Below, piece by piece: positions 14,842-22,128 of a DNA stretch of 59,691 nucleotides. The position numbers and the translations under genes are program-made. A model generated the notes under the pieces. That model did no database searches and was not told the DNA's origin. It worked only from the letters and a program-made list of their open reading frames with translations. Each line of letters starts with the position of its first letter. The stretch's first letter is position 1. The stretch is taken from IMG/VR virus record IMGVR_UViG_3300037882_001356, positions 1 to 59,691 of that record. One strand, 5' to 3'. The DNA is from a virus.

Positions 14842-15552
14842 TTATTTGCCGTATTTCTGGAACAACTCAAGAATCTTCCCCGGAGCGTCCGGCGAAGTTC
14901 CTTCCCAAAGTAATTTTGCCTGTCCCTCAACCTTCGTGAAGATCGCTAGATAAGGTAGGCGATTACCCTTATCCTTCCACGATTTCGCCAGTTGAGCGTA
15001 ACGAGCGAAATTGGGGTCATTGGTGTTCAGTGGCAACGCCGCTACAAAATGCTTCCCCGCATCCTGAAACTTACGCAACGGTAGCCCCGCTGCGAACAAC
15101 GCCCCACGAATGTCTACCGCATCCTCGGTGGCCTCAACGAAGTAGATATACAACTGCGACTTGGCAACAGGTTCAGGCGGGGCAGGAGGAACAGGGATCG
15201 GTGGGGTAGGAGGTTCTGGTGGAAGCGGTGCGGGGTCCGGTTTCCACGGAACAACCGTTACCTTACGCTTGATCTTGACGCCTTCGCCATCGGCGGAGAT
15301 GGCTACCGCAGTAAGTGTGTACTCGCCAACTGTCTTACACGTGATTTGCGGTTCCGTCTTGGAAGCAAGTTTGTCTTGCGGAGTGAACTCAATCGCGTCG
15401 GGAGCGTCCCAGATGATCGTCTTCGCGTCCGTCTTGACCACGATGAACGTGGGCGTACAAGCCTTGATGGTAATGGGGTCGAAGTCAATCTTTGGAGGAG
15501 CCGCGAACGTGACCGACACAAACAATAACAGACCGCAAAAAGCGTTACGCAT
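14842..15552 (-). CDS. Secreted Ig-like protein with proline linker, 236 aa
   Basis: ATG at 15552 has AAAGGTGCAGCG directly before it. A signal peptide (MRNAFCGLLLFVSVTFA) precedes an Ig/PKD-like beta domain (about 20-100, ending VGEYTLTAVAISADGEGV). A Pro-rich linker (about 103-128) leads to a C-terminal alpha/beta domain of about 105 residues (SQLYIYFVEATEDAVDI to LPYLAIFTKVEGQAKLLWEG), which is vaguely thioredoxin-like but lacks CxxC. It may be a cell-surface or virion protein. The stop is 10 bases from the peptidase start. Confidence 0.7.
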   Translation of the reverse strand: MRNAFCGLLLFVSVTFAAPPKIDFDPITIKACTPTFIVVKTDAKTIIWDAPDAIEFTPQDKLASKTEPQITCKTVGEYTLTAVAISADGEGVKIKRKVTVVPWKPDPAPLPPEPPTPPIPVPPAPPEPVAKSQLYIYFVEATEDAVDIRGALFAAGLPLRKFQDAGKHFVAALPLNTNDPNFARYAQLAKSWKDKGNRLPYLAIFTKVEGQAKLLWEGTSPDAPGKILELFQKYGK

Positions 15553-15613
15553 CGCTGCACCTTTCAAGAAAAGAATGTCTACATTGTATCATAAACACAA
15601 TGACATTGCCATG

Positions 15614-15841
15614 TTAAGCGTTGGCCCAAACCGGACGGCCTAACAACAAGCTATACTTGAGAATCGCTTCGTCAACTTCCGGTGGAGCAAGCAACGTGTA
15701 ATTGAATCCATCCCAATAAAGAATTTCACCGGGGACCGACCCAGTTGGAACGTACGTCATACCCGGAGGCGGAGTGGTTCGCGTCGGACCACTACCTACT
15801 ACCTTTTCACCCATTGGTACTTCGTCCATAGGATCACTCAT
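15614..15841 (-). CDS. Small virion-type protein, 75 aa
   Basis: ATG at 15841 begins MSDPMDEVPMGEKVVGSG. The middle (PPPGMTYVPTGSVPGEILYW, then DGFNYTLLAPP) resembles the short repeats of tail fibre or tail-tip accessory proteins that wrap a Trp/Tyr motif. The start codon overlaps in antisense the ATG of the lipoprotein on the other strand (shared CATG). No specific function. Confidence 0.5.
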   Translation of the reverse strand: MSDPMDEVPMGEKVVGSGPTRTTPPPGMTYVPTGSVPGEILYWDGFNYTLLAPPEVDEAILKYSLLLGRPVWANA

Positions 15842-16259
15842 GCGTAAATTCCTGTTACTATTTGTCATTGTCATTGCCGGATGCGAAACGCCACTTACCC
15901 CACCCGTCGAGCCTCTTGCCGTCCGTCCGATTGATTTGGTACACGGATATCGTGACCAAACCACAATTGCACAAACCGCTTACGATAACATCACAATTTC
16001 TCTATCGTTGCCATCAGGTTCCTACACCGTGTCGGGGAATACAATTTGCTGGCATCTTGCCAGCAAAGAGTTCCCGCCCGTTATCGTGTTCCACTTCAAG
16101 GAACCACCCGCCAAGACACATCGATCCTTGACAATTATCGGCGTGTGTCAGGGGCGACACGACGACAACAAAGACCGCGAGTTTATGGGCTTCACGTTCT
16201 GTATTACCGTGAGCGAATGTCGGTTTGCAAATCCGCCAGCATTGCCCGCACCTCGTTAA
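15840..16259 (+). CDS. Lipoprotein on the opposite strand, 139 aa
   Basis: The N-terminus (MRKFLLLFVIVIAGCETP) is a textbook lipoprotein signal with lipobox VIAGC at 12-16. The mature part is beta-rich (ITISLSLPSGSYTVSG, PPVIVFHFKEPPAK) and ends SLTIIGVCQGRHDDN to FMGFTFCITVSEC, like a small OB-fold. It is the only rightward gene between 10.4 and 38.7 kb, starting within the start codon of a leftward gene and ending inside another. A lipoprotein near holin-like genes could be an outer spanin or a superinfection-exclusion protein. No strong ribosome site. Confidence 0.65.
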   Translation: MRKFLLLFVIVIAGCETPLTPPVEPLAVRPIDLVHGYRDQTTIAQTAYDNITISLSLPSGSYTVSGNTICWHLASKEFPPVIVFHFKEPPAKTHRSLTIIGVCQGRHDDNKDREFMGFTFCITVSECRFANPPALPAPR

Positions 16260-16401
16260 CGTCCCGCAAGTATCTCGCCTGAATGATCCGCTGGTCAGAC
16301 CGCGACTGGATCATTTGTAGCGATACCAACACAATTAGAACGATGAACACAAGCCACGATGATTCGGTTGCACTGTCCCGCCGAATGTCATTTCGCACCA
16401 T
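16204..16401 (-). CDS. Single-pass membrane protein, 65 aa
   Basis: ATG at 16401 follows GAGGGGC. The N-terminal 15 residues are charged, then comes one membrane helix (SSWLVFIVLIVLVSLQMI) and a helical charged tail (residues 33-65). This topology resembles i-spanin or Rz-like proteins, though short. It overlaps the three-helix gene at 16388 by 14 bases. The end overlaps the lipoprotein gene on the other strand by 56 bases, an embedded antisense arrangement seen in some spanin pairs. Confidence 0.6.
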   Translation of the reverse strand: MVRNDIRRDSATESSWLVFIVLIVLVSLQMIQSRSDQRIIQARYLRDVNEVRAMLADLQTDIRSR

Positions 16402-16693
16402 TTGCCCCTCTGGGCTGTTCGCCGTTGCGGAACGGTCGAAAGGCGATACAGTACCCACCCAAGATTCCGAGGGCCAAATTCAGGTAGTACGCAGACTGAC
16501 TAATACCTGCCGTGTTGTCGGCAATGGCTCCGAGGACCGCATACACGCCCCAAAAGCCAATAATCGGACCCATGACAAACAAGGCAATTTTCGCCTTCAA
16601 TTTGTGGAACTTGTGTAACAGATCGTGATGGACCACCACGAACCCACTCATAGCGACAAAGAAGGCGAGTCCTGATGAAAGATTAACCCCCAT
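16388..16693 (-). CDS. Three-helix membrane protein, holin candidate, 101 aa
   Basis: ATG at 16693 follows AAGGGGAAAAAG. Three hydrophobic helices are visible: SSGLAFFVAMSGFVVVH (about 5-22), IALFVMGPIIGFWGVYAVLG (about 36-57) and AYYLNLALGILGGYCIAF (about 70-88), with a short basic tail. Size and topology fit class I holins. It overlaps the next upstream membrane gene by 11 bases. Confidence 0.6.
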   Translation of the reverse strand: MGVNLSSGLAFFVAMSGFVVVHHDLLHKFHKLKAKIALFVMGPIIGFWGVYAVLGAIADNTAGISQSAYYLNLALGILGGYCIAFRPFRNGEQPRGANGAK

Positions 16694-17015
16694 TCTTTTT
16701 CCCCTTCGCAATGAGCGTGAGTAGTTCGGCGATTTTCTCCAATGGCTTTTCCCTAAAGCCTCGAAACAACGCAAAAATTCCGCCCGAAATCATTAGTCCA
16801 CCTAACCCAATGAGGAAGTGAATACAGGCCGTCATCTTGTTGGAGAATGCGAAATACTCACCCACAACTGGAGCAACAAAAATGGCGGTCAGAGTGCCAA
16901 CAATGACCGCCCCGACTCTCTTCCACAAATCCAATTTCTGCAAATGGGCAAGACTCACCATACCACCCGCAAGAGCGGCGAGAGCGTACCAAACGTCATT
17001 AGGAATCGCATCCAT
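16683..17015 (-). CDS. Multi-helix membrane protein, probable phage holin, 110 aa
   Basis: ATG at 17015 has GGAG seven bases upstream; the GTG six bases earlier is too close to it. Hydrophobic helices run at about 7-23 (VWYALAALAGGMVSLAH), 33-55 (VGAVIVGTLTAIFVAPVVGE) and 63-85 (ACIHFLIGLGGLMISGGIFA). The arrangement is typical of phage holins placed after tail genes. Which of 11664, 16388 and 16683 is the true holin cannot be decided by reading. Confidence 0.65.
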   Translation of the reverse strand: MDAIPNDVWYALAALAGGMVSLAHLQKLDLWKRVGAVIVGTLTAIFVAPVVGEYFAFSNKMTACIHFLIGLGGLMISGGIFALFRGFREKPLEKIAELLTLIAKGKKNGG

Positions 17016-17045
17016 TGGCACGCTCCGTTTATTGATATTAACAGG

Positions 17046-17384
17046 CTACTCAGGGGGCTGATACACCCCTTCGGCAATCACCACTTGCCCACTTGAAATC
17101 GGGTACTCGTCATCGGTATTCGTTCGCCAAATGTCCCAAACGTATTTGCCTTTGGATAATGAGGCGGTCTGTGTTTCCGTCAATGACACGGTGAACGTCC
17201 CCGCTGAGGCATCGACAATAACCGCGTCCGCTTCTTCAAGGACTGTCGAACCGGCTTTGCGACTGATGTAAAACGTCATTGTCCAGCCGGTAATATCGGT
17301 ATCGGCTTGATTGGCCGATGGTCCGAGTGTCGCAGTCCAGTCTTGCCCGCGATAAATCGTGAACGGTCGATTGTTGACAGCCAT
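17046..17384 (-). CDS. Baseplate/tail Ig-like domain protein, 112 aa
   Basis: The fold pattern is a single beta domain: FTIYRGQDWTATLGPSAN, GWTMTFYISRKAGSTVLE and GKYVWDIWRTNTDDEYPI. The same pattern (RGQDLTNTVTLA to YCWDFWRTDTGSQAPI) forms the N-terminus of the connector protein at 29884, so this phage uses the module twice. Such domains are often tail decoration or baseplate (BppU-like) parts. It is the first gene past the tail fibre group. Confidence 0.65.
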   Translation of the reverse strand: MAVNNRPFTIYRGQDWTATLGPSANQADTDITGWTMTFYISRKAGSTVLEEADAVIVDASAGTFTVSLTETQTASLSKGKYVWDIWRTNTDDEYPISSGQVVIAEGVYQPPE

Positions 17385-17579
17385 TTATTGTTCCTCCCAA
17401 AGTAGCACGGTCGGAACAGGTTCCTGCCACGACAAAGCAACACCCGCTGCGGACGTTGACCAGAACGGGGTTGCTTGGCGGGGCAACTCCCATTTCAAAT
17501 CGGCGACGGATGGAGGCGGTTCTTCCCCCAAGCCAAACGGCTTCACCAACCGATACAGCATGTAGCGGATTAGGTTCAT
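17385..17579 (-). CDS. Hypothetical protein, 64 aa, tail region
   Basis: A short frame coupled to the upstream fibre gene (overlap at 17576-17579). It begins MNLIRYMLYRLVKPFGLGEE and is rich in Trp and Pro (ELPRQATPFWSTSAAGVA). Packing between two structural genes suggests a tail accessory or assembly protein. No family recognised. Confidence 0.6.
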   Translation of the reverse strand: MNLIRYMLYRLVKPFGLGEEPPPSVADLKWELPRQATPFWSTSAAGVALSWQEPVPTVLLWEEQ

Positions 17580-18793
17580 GTTGGGGTAATGCTCGCAATC
17601 GTTTCGGCCCCGGTGGTTGTCGTTGCCGTGAACAGTTCTGTTGAGTCGTTAGTTCCGTAAACCGTTATTGTAGTTCCAGTTGTAACAACCTTGTTCATCC
17701 CGCCTTGCCAGAAGTATGCCGCCGTTCGACCGTTGCCGATGTTGTATCCTGCAATCGCCGTAGCAATCGTGGCCGTTGTTAACCCCGTCACACTGCCAAC
17801 AGAACCGGACAGGTTGCCAGTGATATTGGCCGTTAGTGCGGACGTAATTGAGGTTGCGGCATTAGTCCCGGCGATGAACAAGCCACCCGATCCACCCGGC
17901 ACAACTCCTGCGGTGTAAAGTGATTTTCCAATCGAACTTGCAACCGTGAAATGCCCTGCGGTCGTGTCCTGCCAAACCGCCGCCGGTAAATTGTCAACGC
18001 TTGTTTGACTTGATCGCGTGTCAATAGACGCCAGGACCGTTAACAGTCCAGCGGCGGTAGCTAACCCAGTTTGAATCTCCGTAATCGCATCGGCAGTGAA
18101 GGCAGCGTCCGTGATTGAATCAGTGCCGAGTAGCGTTACTTGATCTACAAGCGTTACACGAGCCAACGTTGCGGACTTTTGGGTTGTCGTGAAGTCCAGT
18201 GCGGCATTGAACGCAAAAGACGCAGAGTTGAGGGCGTACGCTCCACCTGTAACTTGAGTTTGCGTTAGTGTCGAGAGCGTTGCCCCAGCACTACCGAGCG
18301 ACCACGCACCGATGCCGGTGATTGTGCCAGCACCGCCGCCGAGGACTTTGCCTGCGACGTCGCCGTTTACGCTGCCAATAACGTCAGTAACTTGGCCGAA
18401 TGTTGTAGTGTCGAGAATGACTGCCGTTGATTGGTTTTCTACGTTGCCCCAATTAATCCCCACCGTCCCGCCAGCGGTGATTTCTAACAAGGAAAGATTA
18501 GCCGGGACTGTGTAAACCAACACACCCACCATCGCCACATTCGCCGTCGAACTCTTGCCAGTGAAGTTCAACGCGACAGCATCCGTTTCGCCTTGCGTCA
18601 GGTCAAACGAGTACCAACCGGGAGCATTCGTCGAACTCAGTTCGGTTGCACTCGTATCGCCGAGGACCGTGACGCCTCCCCAATCCTTGTTCACGTAGGC
18701 GGTCAGGTTCGCTGCATCGCCAGTTTTGGGAGCCCCCGTGCTGTAGTCAAAACAGAACAGGGCGATTTTTTGGGAGCCAACATTACGATCCAT
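17576..18793 (-). CDS. Large repetitive tail protein, probable fibre/adhesin, 405 aa
   Basis: ATG at 18793 overlaps the previous stop (TAATG). The N-terminus (KIALFCFDYSTGAPKTGDAA, then NLTAYVNKDWGG) is a beta domain shared by many phage tail proteins. The rest is Thr/Ala/Gly/Ser-rich with beta-helix-like repeats (VIGSVNGDVAGKVLGGGAG, TANITGNLSGSVGSVTGLTT), as in fibres. Probably part of the receptor-binding apparatus. Confidence 0.75.
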   Translation of the reverse strand: MDRNVGSQKIALFCFDYSTGAPKTGDAANLTAYVNKDWGGVTVLGDTSATELSSTNAPGWYSFDLTQGETDAVALNFTGKSSTANVAMVGVLVYTVPANLSLLEITAGGTVGINWGNVENQSTAVILDTTTFGQVTDVIGSVNGDVAGKVLGGGAGTITGIGAWSLGSAGATLSTLTQTQVTGGAYALNSASFAFNAALDFTTTQKSATLARVTLVDQVTLLGTDSITDAAFTADAITEIQTGLATAAGLLTVLASIDTRSSQTSVDNLPAAVWQDTTAGHFTVASSIGKSLYTAGVVPGGSGGLFIAGTNAATSITSALTANITGNLSGSVGSVTGLTTATIATAIAGYNIGNGRTAAYFWQGGMNKVVTTGTTITVYGTNDSTELFTATTTTGAETIASITPT

Positions 18794-19632
18794 TAGAATG
18801 GTCTCCCGATGATTTGTTGAGCGTAATACTGAAAGCCGATCTTCGGTGTTGCCCCGCCGACCGTTGAATAACTTCGCGTCGAAACCCACCGCAACGGCGA
18901 ATCAGGAGTGCGATAGCCAACCCGCGAAGCGTTGTAATCCAAAGCAACTTCAGCAGCAGATAAAGCACGATTATGAACGCTAACATCTCTAATAAATCCG
19001 CCAAAAGGGATCGCCCCAGATGACGATCTTGCACCAATACCAGAAGTCCCTCCTGATGCTGGATTAGTTGCTGTGGTAGTCGATCCTGCTAAGACACCGT
19101 TCAGGTATAAAGAAACAGTCCATGACCCAGTTGACCCAGACCTAACACACACAACACGATTCCATTTTCCAGCTTCAATTACTCCCGTGCCGGTGAGAAT
19201 CAACGAGTTGTTCCATACCACGCTATTACGACCGCTAGTTCGTCCAACTTCTAGGACAAAACTGGTGGCATGGCCACCAGTTTCCTCACCCATAATTGCT
19301 TGATTGCTCGCAACAGAAGTAGCAAAAAACCATGCCGAAGCGGTCATAGTAGAAAGCCAATAAGAAGTCCCAAATCCGCTTGGTAACGCAACGACATCGT
19401 TCGTCCCATCAAAAAAAACCGACGGGGTGTCGGTTTGAACAGAATTATTCCACTTCGCTCCGTTAGTCAGAGTGCCGTGATTATTCTTTGCAATATCTAG
19501 GAGCCGTGAGCCAGCCCCCAACCCCATTGGGGTGTGCCACCAAGCAACTCGTCCCTTATTCAATGGATGATCCCAATCGACGGCGTTGCCAGCGTCGATG
19601 CAGGAATACCGAATTGGCGGATGGAAGTTCAT
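18793..19632 (-). CDS. LamG/concanavalin-like tail protein, 279 aa
   Basis: Residues about 45-235 have the LamG-like pattern: NHGTLTNGAKWNNS, SVFFDGTNDVVALPS, FTMTASAW-type strand (STMTASAWFFATS), RVVCVRSGSTGSWTVSLYLN, GIGARSSSGAIPFGGFIRDV and NRALSAAEVALDYNAS. These jellyroll domains bind carbohydrate and occur in phage tail and receptor-binding proteins. The C-terminal extension (about 240-279) probably joins the particle. Confidence 0.82.
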   Translation of the reverse strand: MNFHPPIRYSCIDAGNAVDWDHPLNKGRVAWWHTPMGLGAGSRLLDIAKNNHGTLTNGAKWNNSVQTDTPSVFFDGTNDVVALPSGFGTSYWLSTMTASAWFFATSVASNQAIMGEETGGHATSFVLEVGRTSGRNSVVWNNSLILTGTGVIEAGKWNRVVCVRSGSTGSWTVSLYLNGVLAGSTTTATNPASGGTSGIGARSSSGAIPFGGFIRDVSVHNRALSAAEVALDYNASRVGYRTPDSPLRWVSTRSYSTVGGATPKIGFQYYAQQIIGRPF

Positions 19633-20234
19633 TACGTGATTGTATCCGATGCGTAGGTGATCGCATCAACGCCCATGATAAGAGTCTGCCCGCTGTTATT
19701 GACAGGAGTTATTTCCCAAATATCACCGCCCGGAATCCACACCGCACCCACATCCGCACCCCATGTGATCGTATCACCGGAGTTGTGCGTCAGCCTGAAC
19801 CCAGTGCTACGATCAATGGTTAGGGTGCTGGTGGTCAAGTCGTCCACTTGGCAGAACTCAATTCGTGAACCAGACGAGTTCATGCAAATCGTTTGCCCTG
19901 CCGCAAATCCCGTCGCCGTGGTCAGCACAATCGTCGTCGTGCCGCTATTCGACGCCCCGTTGAGCGTCGTCGCATTGACTGCCGTAGTACTGGACTGGAA
20001 GTCGTAATTCGTGTTAGGAACGTTGAGCGTATTATTGACTGTGCGACGGATAGCAATGTAGCCAAATCGAGTCAACGCCGTCGCCGCGTTGCGTCCGATT
20101 CGGCATACGAGCCACGCCCCAAACTTTGTTAGCAAATCCAATTGCACCGTCGTCCCCGGCGTTGCGGACGTTGCAAACGATGCCGCCGTAATCGGCGTAG
20201 AGAATGTCGGGCTTGTTGGTGTTACAGTTGCCAT
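19632..20234 (-). CDS. Tail structural protein, 200 aa
   Basis: Beta-rich, Thr/Ala/Ser-rich chain with LDLLTKFGAWLVCRIGRNAA and repeated strand-turn units (TTTIVLTTATGFAAGQTICM, VDDLTTSTLTIDRSTGF, as in baseplate or fibre modules). It ends coupled to the LamG gene. A virion role is inferred from composition and position; no exact family. Confidence 0.65.
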   Translation of the reverse strand: MATVTPTSPTFSTPITAASFATSATPGTTVQLDLLTKFGAWLVCRIGRNAATALTRFGYIAIRRTVNNTLNVPNTNYDFQSSTTAVNATTLNGASNSGTTTIVLTTATGFAAGQTICMNSSGSRIEFCQVDDLTTSTLTIDRSTGFRLTHNSGDTITWGADVGAVWIPGGDIWEITPVNNSGQTLIMGVDAITYASDTIT

Positions 20235-20731
20235 TACGGTAGATTCCTCGCAGTTTCACAATCAACGGGAGCAATCGGACTGGTATAGCCAACCGTTGCC
20301 GGACCATCGCCCGCCGCATCACACACGGTTCCATTGCCAGCGATTTTGAGCAACTTTTCCGCCACCGTTGCCGGTCGGAAACAGTGCAAGTACACTGCCG
20401 CCCGCACCGCTAAATCGGCTGCGGTTCCCACCCACACCGCATTAATTCCCGCCCGCACATTGGCAAGAACTGGGTTGATCGTCCGCCCTTGTGGATCGGC
20501 TTCGATCATCCATTCCCAGATACGAGCTTTGCCAACGCTGAGATTGTCAACTCGGGTCCAGTCGAACCCATTAGTCATAATCCCGGACATGGGAACCGAC
20601 GAACGATAGACGTAGTACGTCGGCGTAGCGACGGCATTGAGCAAGTCGGCGGCTTCGCCATCACTTAGTCCGGCGGCATTGGTTGCCATCCACGACTTGA
20701 TAAGTTGCAATTGTGGCGTTGTCAGTGGCAT
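20234..20731 (-). CDS. Tail-region protein, 165 aa
   Basis: ATG at 20731 begins MPLTTPQLQLIKSWMATNAA. The N-terminal half is helical and includes DGEAADLLNAVATPTYYVYR, AGINAVWVG and AAVYLHCFRPATVAEKLLKI, a layout seen in a family of hypothetical tail proteins of planctomycete phages. The end is Cys-containing. Probably structural or assembly. Confidence 0.6.
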   Translation of the reverse strand: MPLTTPQLQLIKSWMATNAAGLSDGEAADLLNAVATPTYYVYRSSVPMSGIMTNGFDWTRVDNLSVGKARIWEWMIEADPQGRTINPVLANVRAGINAVWVGTAADLAVRAAVYLHCFRPATVAEKLLKIAGNGTVCDAAGDGPATVGYTSPIAPVDCETARNLP

Positions 20732-20809
20732 CGTAGCGAACCCCAATGGTAGTTTTGGCCATGCGACGTACCGGCATTTTATTTGCTTTAGCTACGAATT
20801 GCAAAGCAT

Positions 20810-21481
20810 TTACGACTTTTGTGCCACAACCAATTGACCCGCATCCCAAACAAGCGTCGTCACGATGCGACACTTCCGCTTTACGATAGCATGCTGTAAC
20901 TCCAAATGGCTTGGAATTTGCAGATGCCCCATGATGTACACGTTGGCGTACGTGTGCCACGGCCGGGGGGTTTGGATTTGAATAATCCCCTTCGGCGATA
21001 GGGCAAGGATTAACTCGTCTAGGAACGTATGGAAGTCGGGAACGTGTTCGATTACTTCCCGGCATTGAATCGCCCCGTATTGTCGCGGGAACAACGACGC
21101 CTTGAATTCAGGGGCAATCGTCGTGTGCGGTCCCATATCGCAGCAAGGGACGACATCGAAACCGTGGACCGCGTATCCTTCGTCCTGCATGTTGGCGAGT
21201 GCCGCCCCGTCACAATGCCCAACGTCAAGGAAGTCCAGATTCGGGCAGAGGTGCTTGTAGCGGGTGAAGTAGCCAACGTTGGTTGTTTGTTGGTTGCGTG
21301 ACTCGTCGAAGTTTACGCCCGTTTGGAGTCGATAAACTTCTAGGTAGTTGGTGTAGAGGTCAGGGTTGTAGACTTCTTCACTGCTGGACGAATTGCACTC
21401 GAAGCAATGCCACCACGGACCACCGGGAGCGTGATGGTGAATGCGGGTCGTGTTGGGCGAGTGACAGATTTTGCAATTCAT
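20810..21481 (-). CDS. SAM-dependent methyltransferase with N-terminal zinc finger
   Basis: ATG at 21481. A zinc knuckle opens the chain (CKIC at 3-6, CFEC at 26-29). Class I motif I is LDFLDVGHCDGAALANM (about 82-98), motif II FDVV, and IQCREVIEHVPDFHTFLDEL with LSPKGIIQIQTP is the usual post-I to motif IV region of Methyltransf_11/12/23 enzymes. The substrate is not visible; the adjacent oxygenase and glycosyltransferase-like genes suggest modification of a glycan or a virion protein. Confidence 0.82.
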   Translation of the reverse strand: MNCKICHSPNTTRIHHHAPGGPWWHCFECNSSSSEEVYNPDLYTNYLEVYRLQTGVNFDESRNQQTTNVGYFTRYKHLCPNLDFLDVGHCDGAALANMQDEGYAVHGFDVVPCCDMGPHTTIAPEFKASLFPRQYGAIQCREVIEHVPDFHTFLDELILALSPKGIIQIQTPRPWHTYANVYIMGHLQIPSHLELQHAIVKRKCRIVTTLVWDAGQLVVAQKS

Positions 21482-22128
21482 TTTGAGCGACTCGGCACGA
21501 AGAGGGCACGCTTCCGCGTTGCCGTAGGTCGTGCGGGAGCGAGATAATACACCGCGATGGTATGACGCGACTGCGGTCCTGTCACCACTTCGCATCCGTG
21601 GAACGACGTATCAGTAGGTTCCCACAACACCAACCGCCCCCGCTTCGGATAGATTCGGGTCACGACTTTGTTGCCCATGTCGTCATAGAAGCACAACGCC
21701 CCACCCCATTGCTCTTGCCAATCGTCAAGGAACAAGATGGCGTTTAGTCGTCGTTCCATGTTGGGAATGTGCGGATGTAGTGCGTAGTCGATGTGCGGGG
21801 CAAGGAACCCACCGGGATCGGTAACGTGAAGACCGCCACCGTGGAGCGTGTCGTCGCCGCGAATTCCGTCAATGTCAAACTTGAAATCGACACACAACGA
21901 TTGAGCAACTTCTTTTTCTAGTAATGTTTTTACGGCGACGTTGACCGACAACGGCAAGTTGTCCAAGTCATTGCATGATCGTTTGCGTTCGTGATCGTTG
22001 GCGTACACGGCCCATTTCCCCGAGTACTTTGGGAGCGATACAAGAAATTGATTGCCAATGTTGTAGGCATTATCAATTACCCAATGACGGAAAGGTGTTT
22101 CGCATTCTGTTGCTTCCAGTTCACCCAT
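21478..22128 (-). CDS. 2-oxoglutarate-Fe(II) oxygenase (prolyl-4-hydroxylase-like)
   Basis: The double-stranded beta helix iron site is clear: H112-x-D114 in GGFLAPHIDYALHP and H177 in DTSFHGCEVV, with R188 in GPQSRHTIAVYYL for 2-oxoglutarate. LNAILFLDDWQEQWGGALCF is the usual strand between. Such enzymes hydroxylate protein side chains, sugars or nucleobases. It sits between a methyltransferase and a glycosyltransferase-like gene in one coupled unit, so sequential modification of one target is likely. Confidence 0.88.
   Translation of the reverse strand: MGELEATECETPFRHWVIDNAYNIGNQFLVSLPKYSGKWAVYANDHERKRSCNDLDNLPLSVNVAVKTLLEKEVAQSLCVDFKFDIDGIRGDDTLHGGGLHVTDPGGFLAPHIDYALHPHIPNMERRLNAILFLDDWQEQWGGALCFYDDMGNKVVTRIYPKRGRLVLWEPTDTSFHGCEVVTGPQSRHTIAVYYLAPARPTATRKRALFVPSRSK

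Noticed and set aside
15553-15613. Promoter for the exported Ig-like protein gene (TACAAT near 15575 on the minus strand)
   Set aside because: No -35 box at 16-17 bp; it does not fit the promoter family.
20661-21065. Minus-strand frame over the start of the methyltransferase region
   Set aside because: It lacks domain character and overlaps the clear methyltransferase gene out of frame; a short coding tail near 20.7 kb cannot be excluded.
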